The position numbers and the translations under genes are program-made. Shown piece after piece: positions 1 to 7,323 of a stretch of DNA of 64,000 bases (position 1 is the stretch's first letter; every line of letters starts with the position of its first letter). Source of the DNA: Halapricum desulfuricans (GTDB taxonomy: Archaea > Halobacteriota > Halobacteria > Halobacteriales > Haloarculaceae); the NCBI RefSeq assembly GCF_017094465.1, contig NZ_CP064791.1:1736001-1800000 (forward strand), in the 5' to 3' direction. The notes below the pieces were generated by a model. It searched no databases, was not told the DNA's origin, and saw only the letters and a program-made list of their open reading frames with translations.

Positions 1-71
1 GGACGCGGCGTGAGCACCTCGAAGCCAACGATATCCTGGCTGGCGAGGACGACGAGACCGACGAGGAGTAG
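1..71 (+). CDS. C-terminal end of an upstream protein (partial)
   Basis: The window opens inside a reading frame on the plus strand that ends at a TAG at 69-71. The visible 22 residues finish in a run of Asp, Glu and Thr, typical of acidic tails on haloarchaeal proteins. The body of the gene lies outside the window, so no function can be assigned. Confidence 0.5.
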   Translation, partial: TRREHLEANDILAGEDDETDEE

Positions 72-128
72 CGGTTCGGCGTCGCTCCGTTCTGGTTGCG
101 AGTTCCGCCCGTAGAGGGACGACACGGG

Positions 129-917
129 CTAGTCTTCGTAGGAGATGCGTTTGACTCGTCCGGGGACCGACCGGTACTCCCAGATGTGACTCCCGTCCCT
201 GGCCGGCTTGACGCGGTCGACCTGTTCGAGCCCCTGTTTGATGCAATCCCACCACGTCGACTCGGAATCATAGCCCGCCGGGAACTCCTCGTAGAGCGCG
301 TCGACGAAGTCGTTGCGTTTGGCCGTTTCGAGGTCGCGCAACAGCGCGAGCGCGGCTCCGACGGCCCGCCGCCGCCGCGCGACGAGGTCCTCGTCGTACC
401 CGGGAACGTCGATGGTATCGAGATCGGCGATGTCCTCGCCGATGCGGCGATCGGTGTCGTTGATGGCCGTCTGTGAGCTGTAGTTGATCCCGGATCCGAC
501 GCCGTCGCCGAGCCGTTCGCGCGTCTGTGCCACCGCCCGACGGGCGAACTCGTCGAAGCGGTTCGCCTCGACGTTCGAAAGCGCGTGGGCGCTGTCGGCG
601 ATACTCTCGTCCTCGATCCGGGCGACATCGGGTGCGAGGTTCGTACCCATGACTGTCGCCAGGTCGTCGGGATCAGGCGGGTCGGCTTCGACCTCGTGTT
701 CGATCGGCGGCGTTTCGACGTTCTGGAGGTCCATCTCCGTGGCCTGCTCGGCGTACGCGCTCAGCAGCGCGGCGCGCTCGTCGTCGCTGTCGATCGCGAA
801 CCGTCGGCTGACGATCCATTCGAGATACGCCTCACGCGTCTCGAAACCCAGCATATCGGCCTCGACAGCTAGCCCGCGTGCCGTCTCCTCGGACACGTCC
901 AACTCGAACGTGGGCAT
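129..917 (-). CDS. Conserved haloarchaeal protein with ribbon-helix-helix-like N-terminus
   Basis: A 262-residue soluble, acidic protein starting at an ATG. Residues 1-40 (FELDVSEETARGLAVEA, then a glycine turn and TREAYLEWIV) look like a short strand followed by two helices, the pattern of a ribbon-helix-helix or CopG-like fold. The middle is rich in Asp, Pro and Arg, and the last 90 residues hold a Trp-containing region (STWWDCIK). There are no membrane segments or catalytic motifs I recognise. It faces the partial upstream gene tail to tail and lies downstream of tRNA-Thr on the same strand. Function unknown; DNA binding is only a guess from the N-terminus. Confidence 0.8.
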   Translation of the reverse strand: MPTFELDVSEETARGLAVEADMLGFETREAYLEWIVSRRFAIDSDDERAALLSAYAEQATEMDLQNVETPPIEHEVEADPPDPDDLATVMGTNLAPDVARIEDESIADSAHALSNVEANRFDEFARRAVAQTRERLGDGVGSGINYSSQTAINDTDRRIGEDIADLDTIDVPGYDEDLVARRRRAVGAALALLRDLETAKRNDFVDALYEEFPAGYDSESTWWDCIKQGLEQVDRVKPARDGSHIWEYRSVPGRVKRISYED

Positions 918-1020
918 TCGATAGGCGATACACGGGTAGCTGCCTTGAATGTTCCCCGGACAGTCCCGACAACTATCGATCGTGACAAGATGTCTCCGCC
1001 CAGAATTGTACCCAGCAGCA

Positions 1021-1094
1021 AGCCAGGGGAGGGATTTGAACCCTCGAACTCCCGATTACAAGTCGGGTGCTTGGACCACCCAAGCTCCCCTGGC
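1021..1094 (-). tRNA. tRNA-Thr (anticodon UGU)
   Basis: Read on the minus strand, the acceptor arms GCCAGGG and CCCTGGC pair over seven bases, followed by a U discriminator. The D arm is GCTT/AAGC. The anticodon stem CCCGA/TCGGG encloses CTTGTAA, giving anticodon TGT. The T arm is GAGGG-TTCAAAT-CCCTC. No intron and no encoded CCA are seen. A TATA-like CTTAAAG about 22 bases upstream (1112-1120) is a plausible promoter. It sits just after the stop codon of the acetyltransferase on the same strand. Confidence 0.96.
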
Positions 1095-1120
1095 GCGGTT
1101 GTACGTAGTGGGGAGGGACT

Positions 1121-1603
1121 TTAAGACGTATCGCTTTCGACCGACTTTTCGAAGGTCACCCGATGGGGCTGGTAACCACGATCCCGATAGAACTGCCGGG
1201 CCATGTCGTTGTCGGCCATCGCCTCTAGCGCGATCGCGTCCGCACCGTCCTCGGCGAGCACCCGTTCGGCAACGTCGAGCAACTGCGTTCCGACCCCCTC
1301 GCCGCGGGCCTCGGGGACGACGTAGAGATTCTGAATGACACCGCGGGTCGACGATTTCGCGAAGGTGCTGCCCGCCATCGTGAACGTAACGAAGCCGACG
1401 ATCCGGTCGCCCGACCGGGCGATCCGGGCCTCGTCCTGTGCGATCCGCCGGGCGAACAGCTCGCTGATCCGAGTTCGATTGCTCTCGGTCCGGAGATGGG
1501 AGCCGTACTCGCGCTGCCCTGCCGCCAGATCGATCCACTGGACAACGAGCTGGTCGAGGTCGTCCATCGTCGCGGCCCGGATCTCGACTGTCGTCTCACT
1601 CAT
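1121..1603 (-). CDS. GNAT-family N-acetyltransferase
   Basis: A 160-residue single-domain GNAT protein, expected to transfer an acetyl group from acetyl-CoA to an amine; the substrate is unknown. The acetyl-CoA loop is seen as ARGEGVG at residues 99-105, preceded by the strand NLYVVPE and followed by the C-terminal DRGYQP element typical of the family. The frame is open for another 39 codons upstream, but the ATG at 1601-1603 (MSETTVEIRAAT) matches the usual GNAT beginning and avoids overlap with the CBS gene. It is probably cotranscribed with that gene, 31 bases upstream. Fold is certain, substrate is not. Confidence 0.85.
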   Translation of the reverse strand: MSETTVEIRAATMDDLDQLVVQWIDLAAGQREYGSHLRTESNRTRISELFARRIAQDEARIARSGDRIVGFVTFTMAGSTFAKSSTRGVIQNLYVVPEARGEGVGTQLLDVAERVLAEDGADAIALEAMADNDMARQFYRDRGYQPHRVTFEKSVESDTS

Positions 1604-1634
1604 CGCTTGGATCGCCCGAGAGAGGCAGTGGCAG

Positions 1635-2204
1635 TCACGATCGGACATCGCGGCAGTCCGGACAGAGCAACTGCCCGTTGAACGAGACGAGATCGGACGT
1701 GAGCGCGCCGCATCGCTCACAGATCCCCTGATCGCTGTACCCGCCGTCGGCGTTGGCGGCGCCCTCCGGTTCGGATTCGATGCGCGCCGGTTCGACCTCC
1801 TGGTCGGTTGCCGTATCGCCCGGAGTGAACGTCGTCGCCGCGATCACGTCTCGCTGCGTGAGGACGCCGAGCGGTTCGCCGCTGTCGTCGGTCACGACGA
1901 GCAGAGTCGCCGACTGGGCGAACAGCGCGTCGACCGCGGCCTCGATCCCCTGGTCGGCCATAACGCTGGGTACCTGTTCGGACATACACTCCGTCACCGA
2001 TGCGTCGGCGCGCCCGTCGTCGACGAGCCACGAGAGCGCGTCGCTGGCCGTGACGACGCCGACCGGATCCTGTCCCCTGAGAACGACCGCACCCGGAGCG
2101 TCCTCCGCGATCAACAACTTGGCCGTGTCGCGAATGGTATCCGAGCCACTCACCCCCACGAAATCACGGGTCATCGCCTCCTGTACTGTGACGTCACCAT
2201 TCAT
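1635..2204 (-). CDS. CBS-domain pair with C-terminal zinc ribbon
   Basis: A 189-residue protein with two CBS domains (about residues 5-60 and 70-125). Such pairs normally bind adenosyl nucleotides and act as energy or ligand sensors. A low-complexity acidic linker (about 125-155) leads to a C-terminal zinc ribbon with Cys pairs at 162/165 and 181/184. CBS plus zinc ribbon suggests a sensor that touches nucleic acid or another protein, which is inference. The gene precedes the acetyltransferase on the same strand with a short gap, so the two may be coexpressed. There is no attached enzyme domain such as IMP dehydrogenase. Confidence 0.85.
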   Translation of the reverse strand: MNGDVTVQEAMTRDFVGVSGSDTIRDTAKLLIAEDAPGAVVLRGQDPVGVVTASDALSWLVDDGRADASVTECMSEQVPSVMADQGIEAAVDALFAQSATLLVVTDDSGEPLGVLTQRDVIAATTFTPGDTATDQEVEPARIESEPEGAANADGGYSDQGICERCGALTSDLVSFNGQLLCPDCRDVRS

Positions 2205-2321
2205 ACCTGACTTTTCGGGAGGTGTCGTCTAAAAGGTATCTGCAGTACGTTTATACGGCTCTCGACCGTATGCTTATTGTTGCCACAGGCGATTACTCAC
2301 CGGCCGAATACAGGTGATCTC

Positions 2322-3083
2322 TCAACAGTCGAGTTCGACGTCCGCGCCCGTCGCCCGACACTCCTCCAGCGCGTGTTTGGCGGCCATGCCGGCCTCGTCA
2401 GCGCGGCGGCCCTCGCCGACGCCGACCTTGAGTTCGACGCCGACGTCCGCACGGACGTGGTCGATGGCGTCCTGGTAGGCCGCCGCGTCCATCTCCGGGC
2501 AGACCGCGATGATGTTGTCACCGCCGACGAAAAACGAGAGGCTATCGTAGGCCTGTCGCATGTACTTCATGAGTGATGCGTAGCCCTGTTCGATCCGGAT
2601 GAACGTGTCGAACTCGCTGAGCTGGTCGGTGTATTTTCCGGTCGCGTCGTTGACGTCGAAGTGAGCGATGCGGAGGTCCTCGTCGGTCCGGAACTCGTCG
2701 TCGATGTGGCGACCGCGCAGGATCTCCCGGCGGGACTTGTCCTGGGCACTGCCGGCGTCTTGCAGCTGTTCGGTCGCCGTCGCGAGCGCGCCTGCAGGCG
2801 TCTGTCCAGTCGCGACGCTGAGGCTCATGGTGACGGGATAGCGGTTGCGGATCGACTCCTGGAGCGTCGCGTGATCCTCCATCGACGAGCCGTTCGAGAC
2901 CGCGATCATGTTGTCGAATCGGGTGAAGAAGGTGTAGCCGCCGCGGTTGCCAAAAAACTGGGCGAGATCGGCGTACAGTCGCGATTGGAGCGTCTGGAGA
3001 TCGACTTCCCGGCGTGGTTCGGGCGTAACTGTCCAGGGACCGTAGTTGTCGATCTGGACGTGAGTGAGCTGCGTGTTCGTCAC
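2322..3083 (-). CDS. arfA: GTP cyclohydrolase III
   Basis: A 253-residue protein matching archaeal GTP cyclohydrolase III (ArfA, MJ0145 family). This enzyme converts GTP to the formylated ribosylaminopyrimidine monophosphate that feeds riboflavin and F420 synthesis. The N-terminal block THVQIDNYGPWTVTPEPRRE and the FFTRFDNMIAV segment are characteristic. The fold is two tandem cyclase-like palm halves; the second half repeats the pattern (FFVGGDNIIAV). The start is a GTG at 3081-3083. A creatininase-family protein at 23.6 kb is a candidate for the next enzyme, ArfB. The reaction is known for the family; the assignment here rests on conserved blocks. Confidence 0.92.
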   Translation of the reverse strand: MTNTQLTHVQIDNYGPWTVTPEPRREVDLQTLQSRLYADLAQFFGNRGGYTFFTRFDNMIAVSNGSSMEDHATLQESIRNRYPVTMSLSVATGQTPAGALATATEQLQDAGSAQDKSRREILRGRHIDDEFRTDEDLRIAHFDVNDATGKYTDQLSEFDTFIRIEQGYASLMKYMRQAYDSLSFFVGGDNIIAVCPEMDAAAYQDAIDHVRADVGVELKVGVGEGRRADEAGMAAKHALEECRATGADVELDC

Positions 3084-3129
3084 AACTGTCCGGGACTAGC
3101 GGGCCGGGTGATATTGGTGTGTCGATCCA

Positions 3130-3420
3130 CTACGCACGTTCGTAGGGCCAATAGTCAGCCTCGCGCATCGCTCGCCCGAGCGCTTGGTGGAACTCGGGGA
3201 AGTCCTCGAACGTCTCGCTGTCGACATACTCGAAGATGTCCGCGACGCTGACGACGGTCTCGTAGTCGATCCGAACCGGATGGTCGCCGTACCGATCGAC
3301 GTATTCGGTCGCCGTCAGCGGGAAGTCCTCCTCGGAGACTTTCTTCGCGAGGATGGCGTGACCGTACTTGCGCCGGCCCTCACTGCCTTCCTCGCCGTCC
3401 GGATCGTGTGGCCAGTCCAT
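3130..3420 (-). CDS. DUF5785-type small haloarchaeal protein
   Basis: A 96-residue protein beginning MDWPHDPDGEEGSEGRRKYG, which I recognise as the haloarchaeal family usually labelled DUF5785. It is hydrophilic with no membrane segment, no Cys pair and no signal peptide. The middle contains VRIDYETVVSV and a C-terminal helix ending in DYWPY. It lies 46 bases upstream of GTP cyclohydrolase III on the same strand and may be cotranscribed. No function is known. Confidence 0.82.
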   Translation of the reverse strand: MDWPHDPDGEEGSEGRRKYGHAILAKKVSEEDFPLTATEYVDRYGDHPVRIDYETVVSVADIFEYVDSETFEDFPEFHQALGRAMREADYWPYERA

Positions 3421-3510
3421 GTCGAGAACTGTTCCGGTCAGGGCAAAAGGATTGTCCTCCCAGCCGTCGATGGATTGATCCGACCGCCCCGCGAGGCACG
3501 TCCTGAACGA

Positions 3511-4437
3511 ATGTGTGCGAACAGGGGCCGGACGTGGTCACGCCGTGGGGTGCTGGCAGCCAGCACGGCGCTACTTGCGGGTTGTACGAGCGAAGGACCG
3601 CCGGCGACGGACAGCCAACCACCGTCGGCCGATACGGAGACGTCGACGGGCGCGGGGGATGATCTCCGGGACATCGTGTTCCGGGAGACGGCCGACGGCG
3701 CACTAAAACTCGATCTGTATCTGCCGGACAGGGGCGACGCGAGCCCGTTCGTCGTGTTCGCGCACGGCGGCGCCTGGATCGTCGGCGACAAGGGACACCG
3801 ACCGATGTTCGAGCGCCTGACCGCAAGCGGGTACGCCGTCGCGGACATCCAGTATCGACTCGCCCAGCAGGAGCGCTATCCAGGCCCGGTCCGTGACGTC
3901 GTCGCCGCGGTCAAGTGGGTCCGGGACAACGCTGGGGAGTACGACATCGACGCGTCGCGTGGCGCCCTCGCAGGGTACTCCGCCGGCGCGCATCTGGCGA
4001 TGCTGGTCGGGCTCGCACCGGGTCACGAGCGTTTCCGGCCACCGGAGTACAAACCCGGCGTCCCGGCGAGCGTCGACGCCGTCGTCGGCTACAGCGGCCC
4101 GTACGATTTCACGACGCCGGATGCCGACGGCAACCCGGCCGTGACGGCGTTTTTCGGATCGGACGCCAGCGAAGCCACCCTCGCCGAAGGGTCGCCCGTG
4201 ACCCACGTCGATCCCGACGATCCGCCGGTGATGCTCGTCCACGGGACGGACGATTCGATCGTCCCGTACCGGTCCACTACGGTACTCGCCGACACGCTTC
4301 GGGAGGCGGACGTTCCGGTCGAGGTGGTCACCGGGGACGGCGCGGGACACGGGATGATCGACGACCAGGACTGGCGCGAACAGACGCTGCCGCGTCAGAT
4401 CGAGTTCCTCGATACCCATCTCGACGGGACGAGGTAG
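3511..4437 (+). CDS. Secreted alpha/beta-hydrolase (esterase-like TAT lipoprotein)
   Basis: A 308-residue alpha/beta-hydrolase of the esterase/lipase type. The oxyanion motif HGGAW is at 85-89 and the nucleophile elbow GYSAG at 155-159 (Ser157). The likely acid is Asp247 in GTDDS and the likely base His280 in GAGHG. Residues 11-12 are a twin arginine and LLAGC (Cys25) is a lipobox, so it should be exported folded by Tat and anchored by lipid outside the membrane. A Ser/Thr/Asp-rich linker (26-50) separates anchor and catalytic domain. The frame is open upstream, but the ATG at 3511 places the signal correctly. Substrate unknown; carboxylesters or a peptide derivative are possible. Confidence 0.88.
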   Translation: MCANRGRTWSRRGVLAASTALLAGCTSEGPPATDSQPPSADTETSTGAGDDLRDIVFRETADGALKLDLYLPDRGDASPFVVFAHGGAWIVGDKGHRPMFERLTASGYAVADIQYRLAQQERYPGPVRDVVAAVKWVRDNAGEYDIDASRGALAGYSAGAHLAMLVGLAPGHERFRPPEYKPGVPASVDAVVGYSGPYDFTTPDADGNPAVTAFFGSDASEATLAEGSPVTHVDPDDPPVMLVHGTDDSIVPYRSTTVLADTLREADVPVEVVTGDGAGHGMIDDQDWREQTLPRQIEFLDTHLDGTR

Positions 4438-4494
4438 CGTCGGCAGGGGAACAGCCGGACCGCCGCACCGGTCGAAACGGCCCGGCCGCTACGC

Positions 4495-5292
4495 TCACTC
4501 GGTCTCGCCGTTCCGGATATCTCCGACGACGACTTCGTCACCGACCGAGATCGTGCTCCCCCGGGAGTCGGACGGCGTTCGCGTGTTGACCATCACCCGG
4601 TAATAGTGATCGAACCGGTCCTCGTCTGCCCACGGCGGGAGCGTCTCGCGGCGCCGCTCGACGAACGTGGTCCGAAACCCCTCGGTTTCACGGCCGGTAT
4701 CGGGGTCACGCGCGGGAACGACACAGCGCTGGCACGGCCCCATTCCCTCGAACGTGACGCGGCCGACGTCGAATCGGCGACGTTCGCCACTCCCGGCATA
4801 GAGGTGATCCTCCCAGAACGGTTCGGCCTCGACCACGAGATTCGGGCGGAGCCGGCGGCGCATTTCGGTCGGCCCGTCGACGGCGTCGAACCACTCCGCG
4901 ACGGCGTTCAGGGTGCCCGTCGAGATGACCGTCGGCCCCTTGTCAGTCGTGTCGTCGGGGAACCCGAGCCGGTCGTCCGAGTCGAGTTCGATCGACGGCT
5001 CGAAGCGCTCGGTGAGCCACGCCTGCGCGCGTTCCCGTTCGCGTTCGAGATCGAACCTGGCCGTTTCCTCGCCGTCGTCGAACGCCACGATCGTCCCGGC
5101 GGGATCGAAGTCGGCGTCGATGCGATGGACCGCGGCCGTTCGTTTCCCGTTGACGTACTCGCCGTCGCCGTCGACCATCGCGTACTGTCGGTCCCGGGCC
5201 AGGGAGCCGCCGGGGCCGACCGTCGCCGTCTCGACGCTGCGGCCGGGAAGGGACTTGATCGGGTAGACGTAGATCGACTCGACTCGCGGCAT
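4495..5292 (-). CDS. MOSC-domain protein (YcbX/mARC-like)
   Basis: A 265-residue protein with an N-terminal MOSC beta-barrel domain (SIYVYPIKSLPG at residues 5-16) and a C-terminal MOSC domain. The family binds the molybdenum cofactor, often through a Cys, and reduces N-hydroxylated compounds or transfers sulfur. The candidate Cys lies in GPCQRC (Cys187, Cys190), followed by VVPARDPDTG, typical of this class. No 2Fe-2S domain is fused, unlike E. coli YcbX, so an external electron donor would be needed. It is expressed away from the esterase, and a tandem direct repeat sits upstream of its start. Confidence 0.86.
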   Translation of the reverse strand: MPRVESIYVYPIKSLPGRSVETATVGPGGSLARDRQYAMVDGDGEYVNGKRTAAVHRIDADFDPAGTIVAFDDGEETARFDLERERERAQAWLTERFEPSIELDSDDRLGFPDDTTDKGPTVISTGTLNAVAEWFDAVDGPTEMRRRLRPNLVVEAEPFWEDHLYAGSGERRRFDVGRVTFEGMGPCQRCVVPARDPDTGRETEGFRTTFVERRRETLPPWADEDRFDHYYRVMVNTRTPSDSRGSTISVGDEVVVGDIRNGETE

Positions 5293-5329
5293 GTACGGAT
5301 CCAGGTCCGGGCCGATGCAGTCGGTTGCG

Positions 5330-5382
5330 GTTCGAGCAAATTTGGCGAGTATCCCGTGGTGCGAGCAAACGCGGCGAGTACT
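5330..5382. repeat. Two tandem direct repeats upstream of the MOSC gene
   Basis: Two 24-base units, at 5330-5353 and 5359-5382, share GCGAGCAAA or TCGAGCAAA followed three bases later by GGCGAGTA, with a 29-base period. They lie in the about 100-base gap between the GHMP-family gene and the MOSC gene, which are both on the minus strand. Their position before the MOSC start suggests regulatory sites, but a chance repeat or a remnant repeated element cannot be excluded. Confidence 0.4.
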
Positions 5383-5393
5383 GCGGCGGGCGG

Positions 5394-6362
5394 CTACGTC
5401 GAGTCGACGGTTGCACCGCTCGTCGCGGCCTCGACGACGCGCACCCGTCCATCGAGTCCGAGGTCGTCGAGCGCGTCGCGAGCCGTCCGTTCGGCCGCCC
5501 CGGCCGTCTCGGCGTGTGTGATTCCATAGACAGTGGGCCCCCAGGAAGACTGTCCGGCCCCGGAGACGCCGGGAATCGAGTCGAGCGCGTCGACGAGTCG
5601 ACCCGCCGGCGGACGGTAGACTCCGCCCTGTTCGTCGGCGTACCAGGCACCGTTCAGCCGACTCAGTCGTGCGACAGCGCTGCCGAAGGTCTCGTGGTCA
5701 CCCGTCGCGATCGCCGGCAGCAACTGCCGCGTCACCACGAGCGCGATGTCGTCGGCGATCCCCGGATCGGCCCGCTCGACGACCGATCGAATACCCGCGT
5801 CCTCCGGTTCGCCGCTGAGCCCGCGTTCGGTCTCAGGGGTCACCAGCAGGAATCGCCACGCATCGGGCACGTCGTGGCGTGCGATTACCGGTGGGACTGT
5901 CCATTCGCCCTCTGCTGGCGGCTCGCTCGTGAACAGCTCCGTCGGATGACCGGCGTCGGCGACGAACCCGCCGGCCTCGAAGGTCGCGACGCCGACGCCG
6001 CTTCGACCACCGCGACCGATATCGGGCGCGATGGACCTGGCAGCGACGTCCTCGTCGTATGCCCGGGCGATCGCGACCACGCTCGCGAGGGCGAGTCGCG
6101 TTCCACTCCCGAGACCGACGTGTCGCGGGAGGCGCTGCTCGACTGTCACGTCCGCCCCCGGCACGTCGAGTATCTCGACCGCTCGTTCGACGTACGGCGT
6201 CCCACCGGACCAATCACAGCGCACGTCCGACGCGCGCTCGGCGCTGAGAACGAGGCGCGGCTCCGAGAGGCCGACGCCGACGCCACCGTAGAGACGGTCG
6301 TGTGCCAGCGAGAGGTTCTGGAAGCCGAAATGGATCCGACCACCGACCGTAACGCGTGCCAT
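5394..6362 (-). CDS. GHMP-kinase-fold protein, beta-RFAP synthase family
   Basis: A 322-residue GHMP-fold protein resembling beta-ribofuranosylaminobenzene 5'-phosphate synthase. In methanogens that enzyme joins p-aminobenzoate and phosphoribosyl pyrophosphate on the way to methanopterin. The GHMP glycine-rich loop is GLGSGT at residues 83-88. The N-terminus TVGGRIHFGFQNLS and the SSWGPTVYGI segment near the C-terminus fit the family. The frame is open upstream; the ATG at 6360-6362 is chosen because MARVTVGGR is the usual start. Haloarchaea are generally held to use folate, so the true role here is uncertain. A GHMP small-molecule kinase is the alternative. Confidence 0.78.
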   Translation of the reverse strand: MARVTVGGRIHFGFQNLSLAHDRLYGGVGVGLSEPRLVLSAERASDVRCDWSGGTPYVERAVEILDVPGADVTVEQRLPRHVGLGSGTRLALASVVAIARAYDEDVAARSIAPDIGRGGRSGVGVATFEAGGFVADAGHPTELFTSEPPAEGEWTVPPVIARHDVPDAWRFLLVTPETERGLSGEPEDAGIRSVVERADPGIADDIALVVTRQLLPAIATGDHETFGSAVARLSRLNGAWYADEQGGVYRPPAGRLVDALDSIPGVSGAGQSSWGPTVYGITHAETAGAAERTARDALDDLGLDGRVRVVEAATSGATVDST

Positions 6363-6417
6363 ACGTTCACTGATCGGGACTGCTGTAAGTCCCTTCCGAA
6401 CCGAACGAAAGCGAGAG

Positions 6418-7323
6418 TCACTCCGCTCGGTAGTCGGCGATTCGGTTCCGGATTCGTCCGGCGACCTCGAGCGTCCGGTCCCGAGAGCGCTCCATGAGAT
6501 CCACGTATTGATCGTAATAGCGTTCCGCGAACCAGACGGACAGGAACGCCAGCGCGATCCCGGCGACGACATCAGTCGCCCAGTGAATTGCGAGATACAT
6601 CGTCGAGAGACAGACCAACGCGGCGAGCACGACCGCGATCGGCGTCCACAGCGGATAGCGATCGCGAGTTTTGACCGCCATGATGGCGATGGTCGTCGAG
6701 ACGGAGGAGTGCAGCGACGGGAAGACGTTGGTGTTGGTGTTCACCATCGAAGTCAGCAGCTGTGATTCCGGCCACACGTTGTACAGCACTTCGACAGCTC
6801 CGAGATTGTAGTAGTTGCGCGGCCCGTACGCGATAAAGGCGATATACAGGATCACACCGACGACATAGTTGAACGCATAGGCCAGTGACAACGTCCGAAA
6901 CGGTCGAAGGTCGGTCGAAAGGAGGTACGCGAGAAACGGGAACGACAGCAGATACACGTAGCCGAAGACATACACGACCGGGAACAAGAGCCCCGCTCTC
7001 GGTATCGGGAGCGATTGAACCGCAAGTACCACGGTGCCGCCCTCAATCTCGTAGATGAGCGAACTCAACTCGTATCCGACCCGCCAGGAGAGTTCAGAGC
7101 CGACGCTCCGAAGCGTGGCCATCGATCCGAGCACGATCCCGAGAAATACGAAATACGGGAGCGCTCGTCGAATTTGTCTGCCGATGCCTCGACGAGCTAC
7201 TGCACGGAGTTGTGCGACACCGACGATAGCGACGAGAGAAATGCCGAGGAGGACTGCAGTAACCGCTATAATCCGCACCACAATCGCTATCAGGATCGCT
7301 GTCGAGGGATCGTCCAGAACCAT
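6418..7323 (-). CDS. PAP2-superfamily membrane phosphatase
   Basis: A 301-residue integral membrane protein with about six hydrophobic helices and a PAP2 (type 2 phosphatidic acid phosphatase, inositolphosphotransferase-like) active site. Motif 2 is PSLHS at 202-206 (His205), and motif 3 has His247 and Asp251 in YLAIHWATDVVAG. The Arg of the first motif is probably in GPRNYY (167-172). It would remove or transfer a phosphate group on a lipid substrate at the membrane. The ATG at 7321-7323 shares one base with the stop of the binding-protein gene upstream, so the two are translationally coupled. Further in-frame codons upstream fall inside that gene and are rejected. Confidence 0.86.
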   Translation of the reverse strand: MVLDDPSTAILIAIVVRIIAVTAVLLGISLVAIVGVAQLRAVARRGIGRQIRRALPYFVFLGIVLGSMATLRSVGSELSWRVGYELSSLIYEIEGGTVVLAVQSLPIPRAGLLFPVVYVFGYVYLLSFPFLAYLLSTDLRPFRTLSLAYAFNYVVGVILYIAFIAYGPRNYYNLGAVEVLYNVWPESQLLTSMVNTNTNVFPSLHSSVSTTIAIMAVKTRDRYPLWTPIAVVLAALVCLSTMYLAIHWATDVVAGIALAFLSVWFAERYYDQYVDLMERSRDRTLEVAGRIRNRIADYRAE

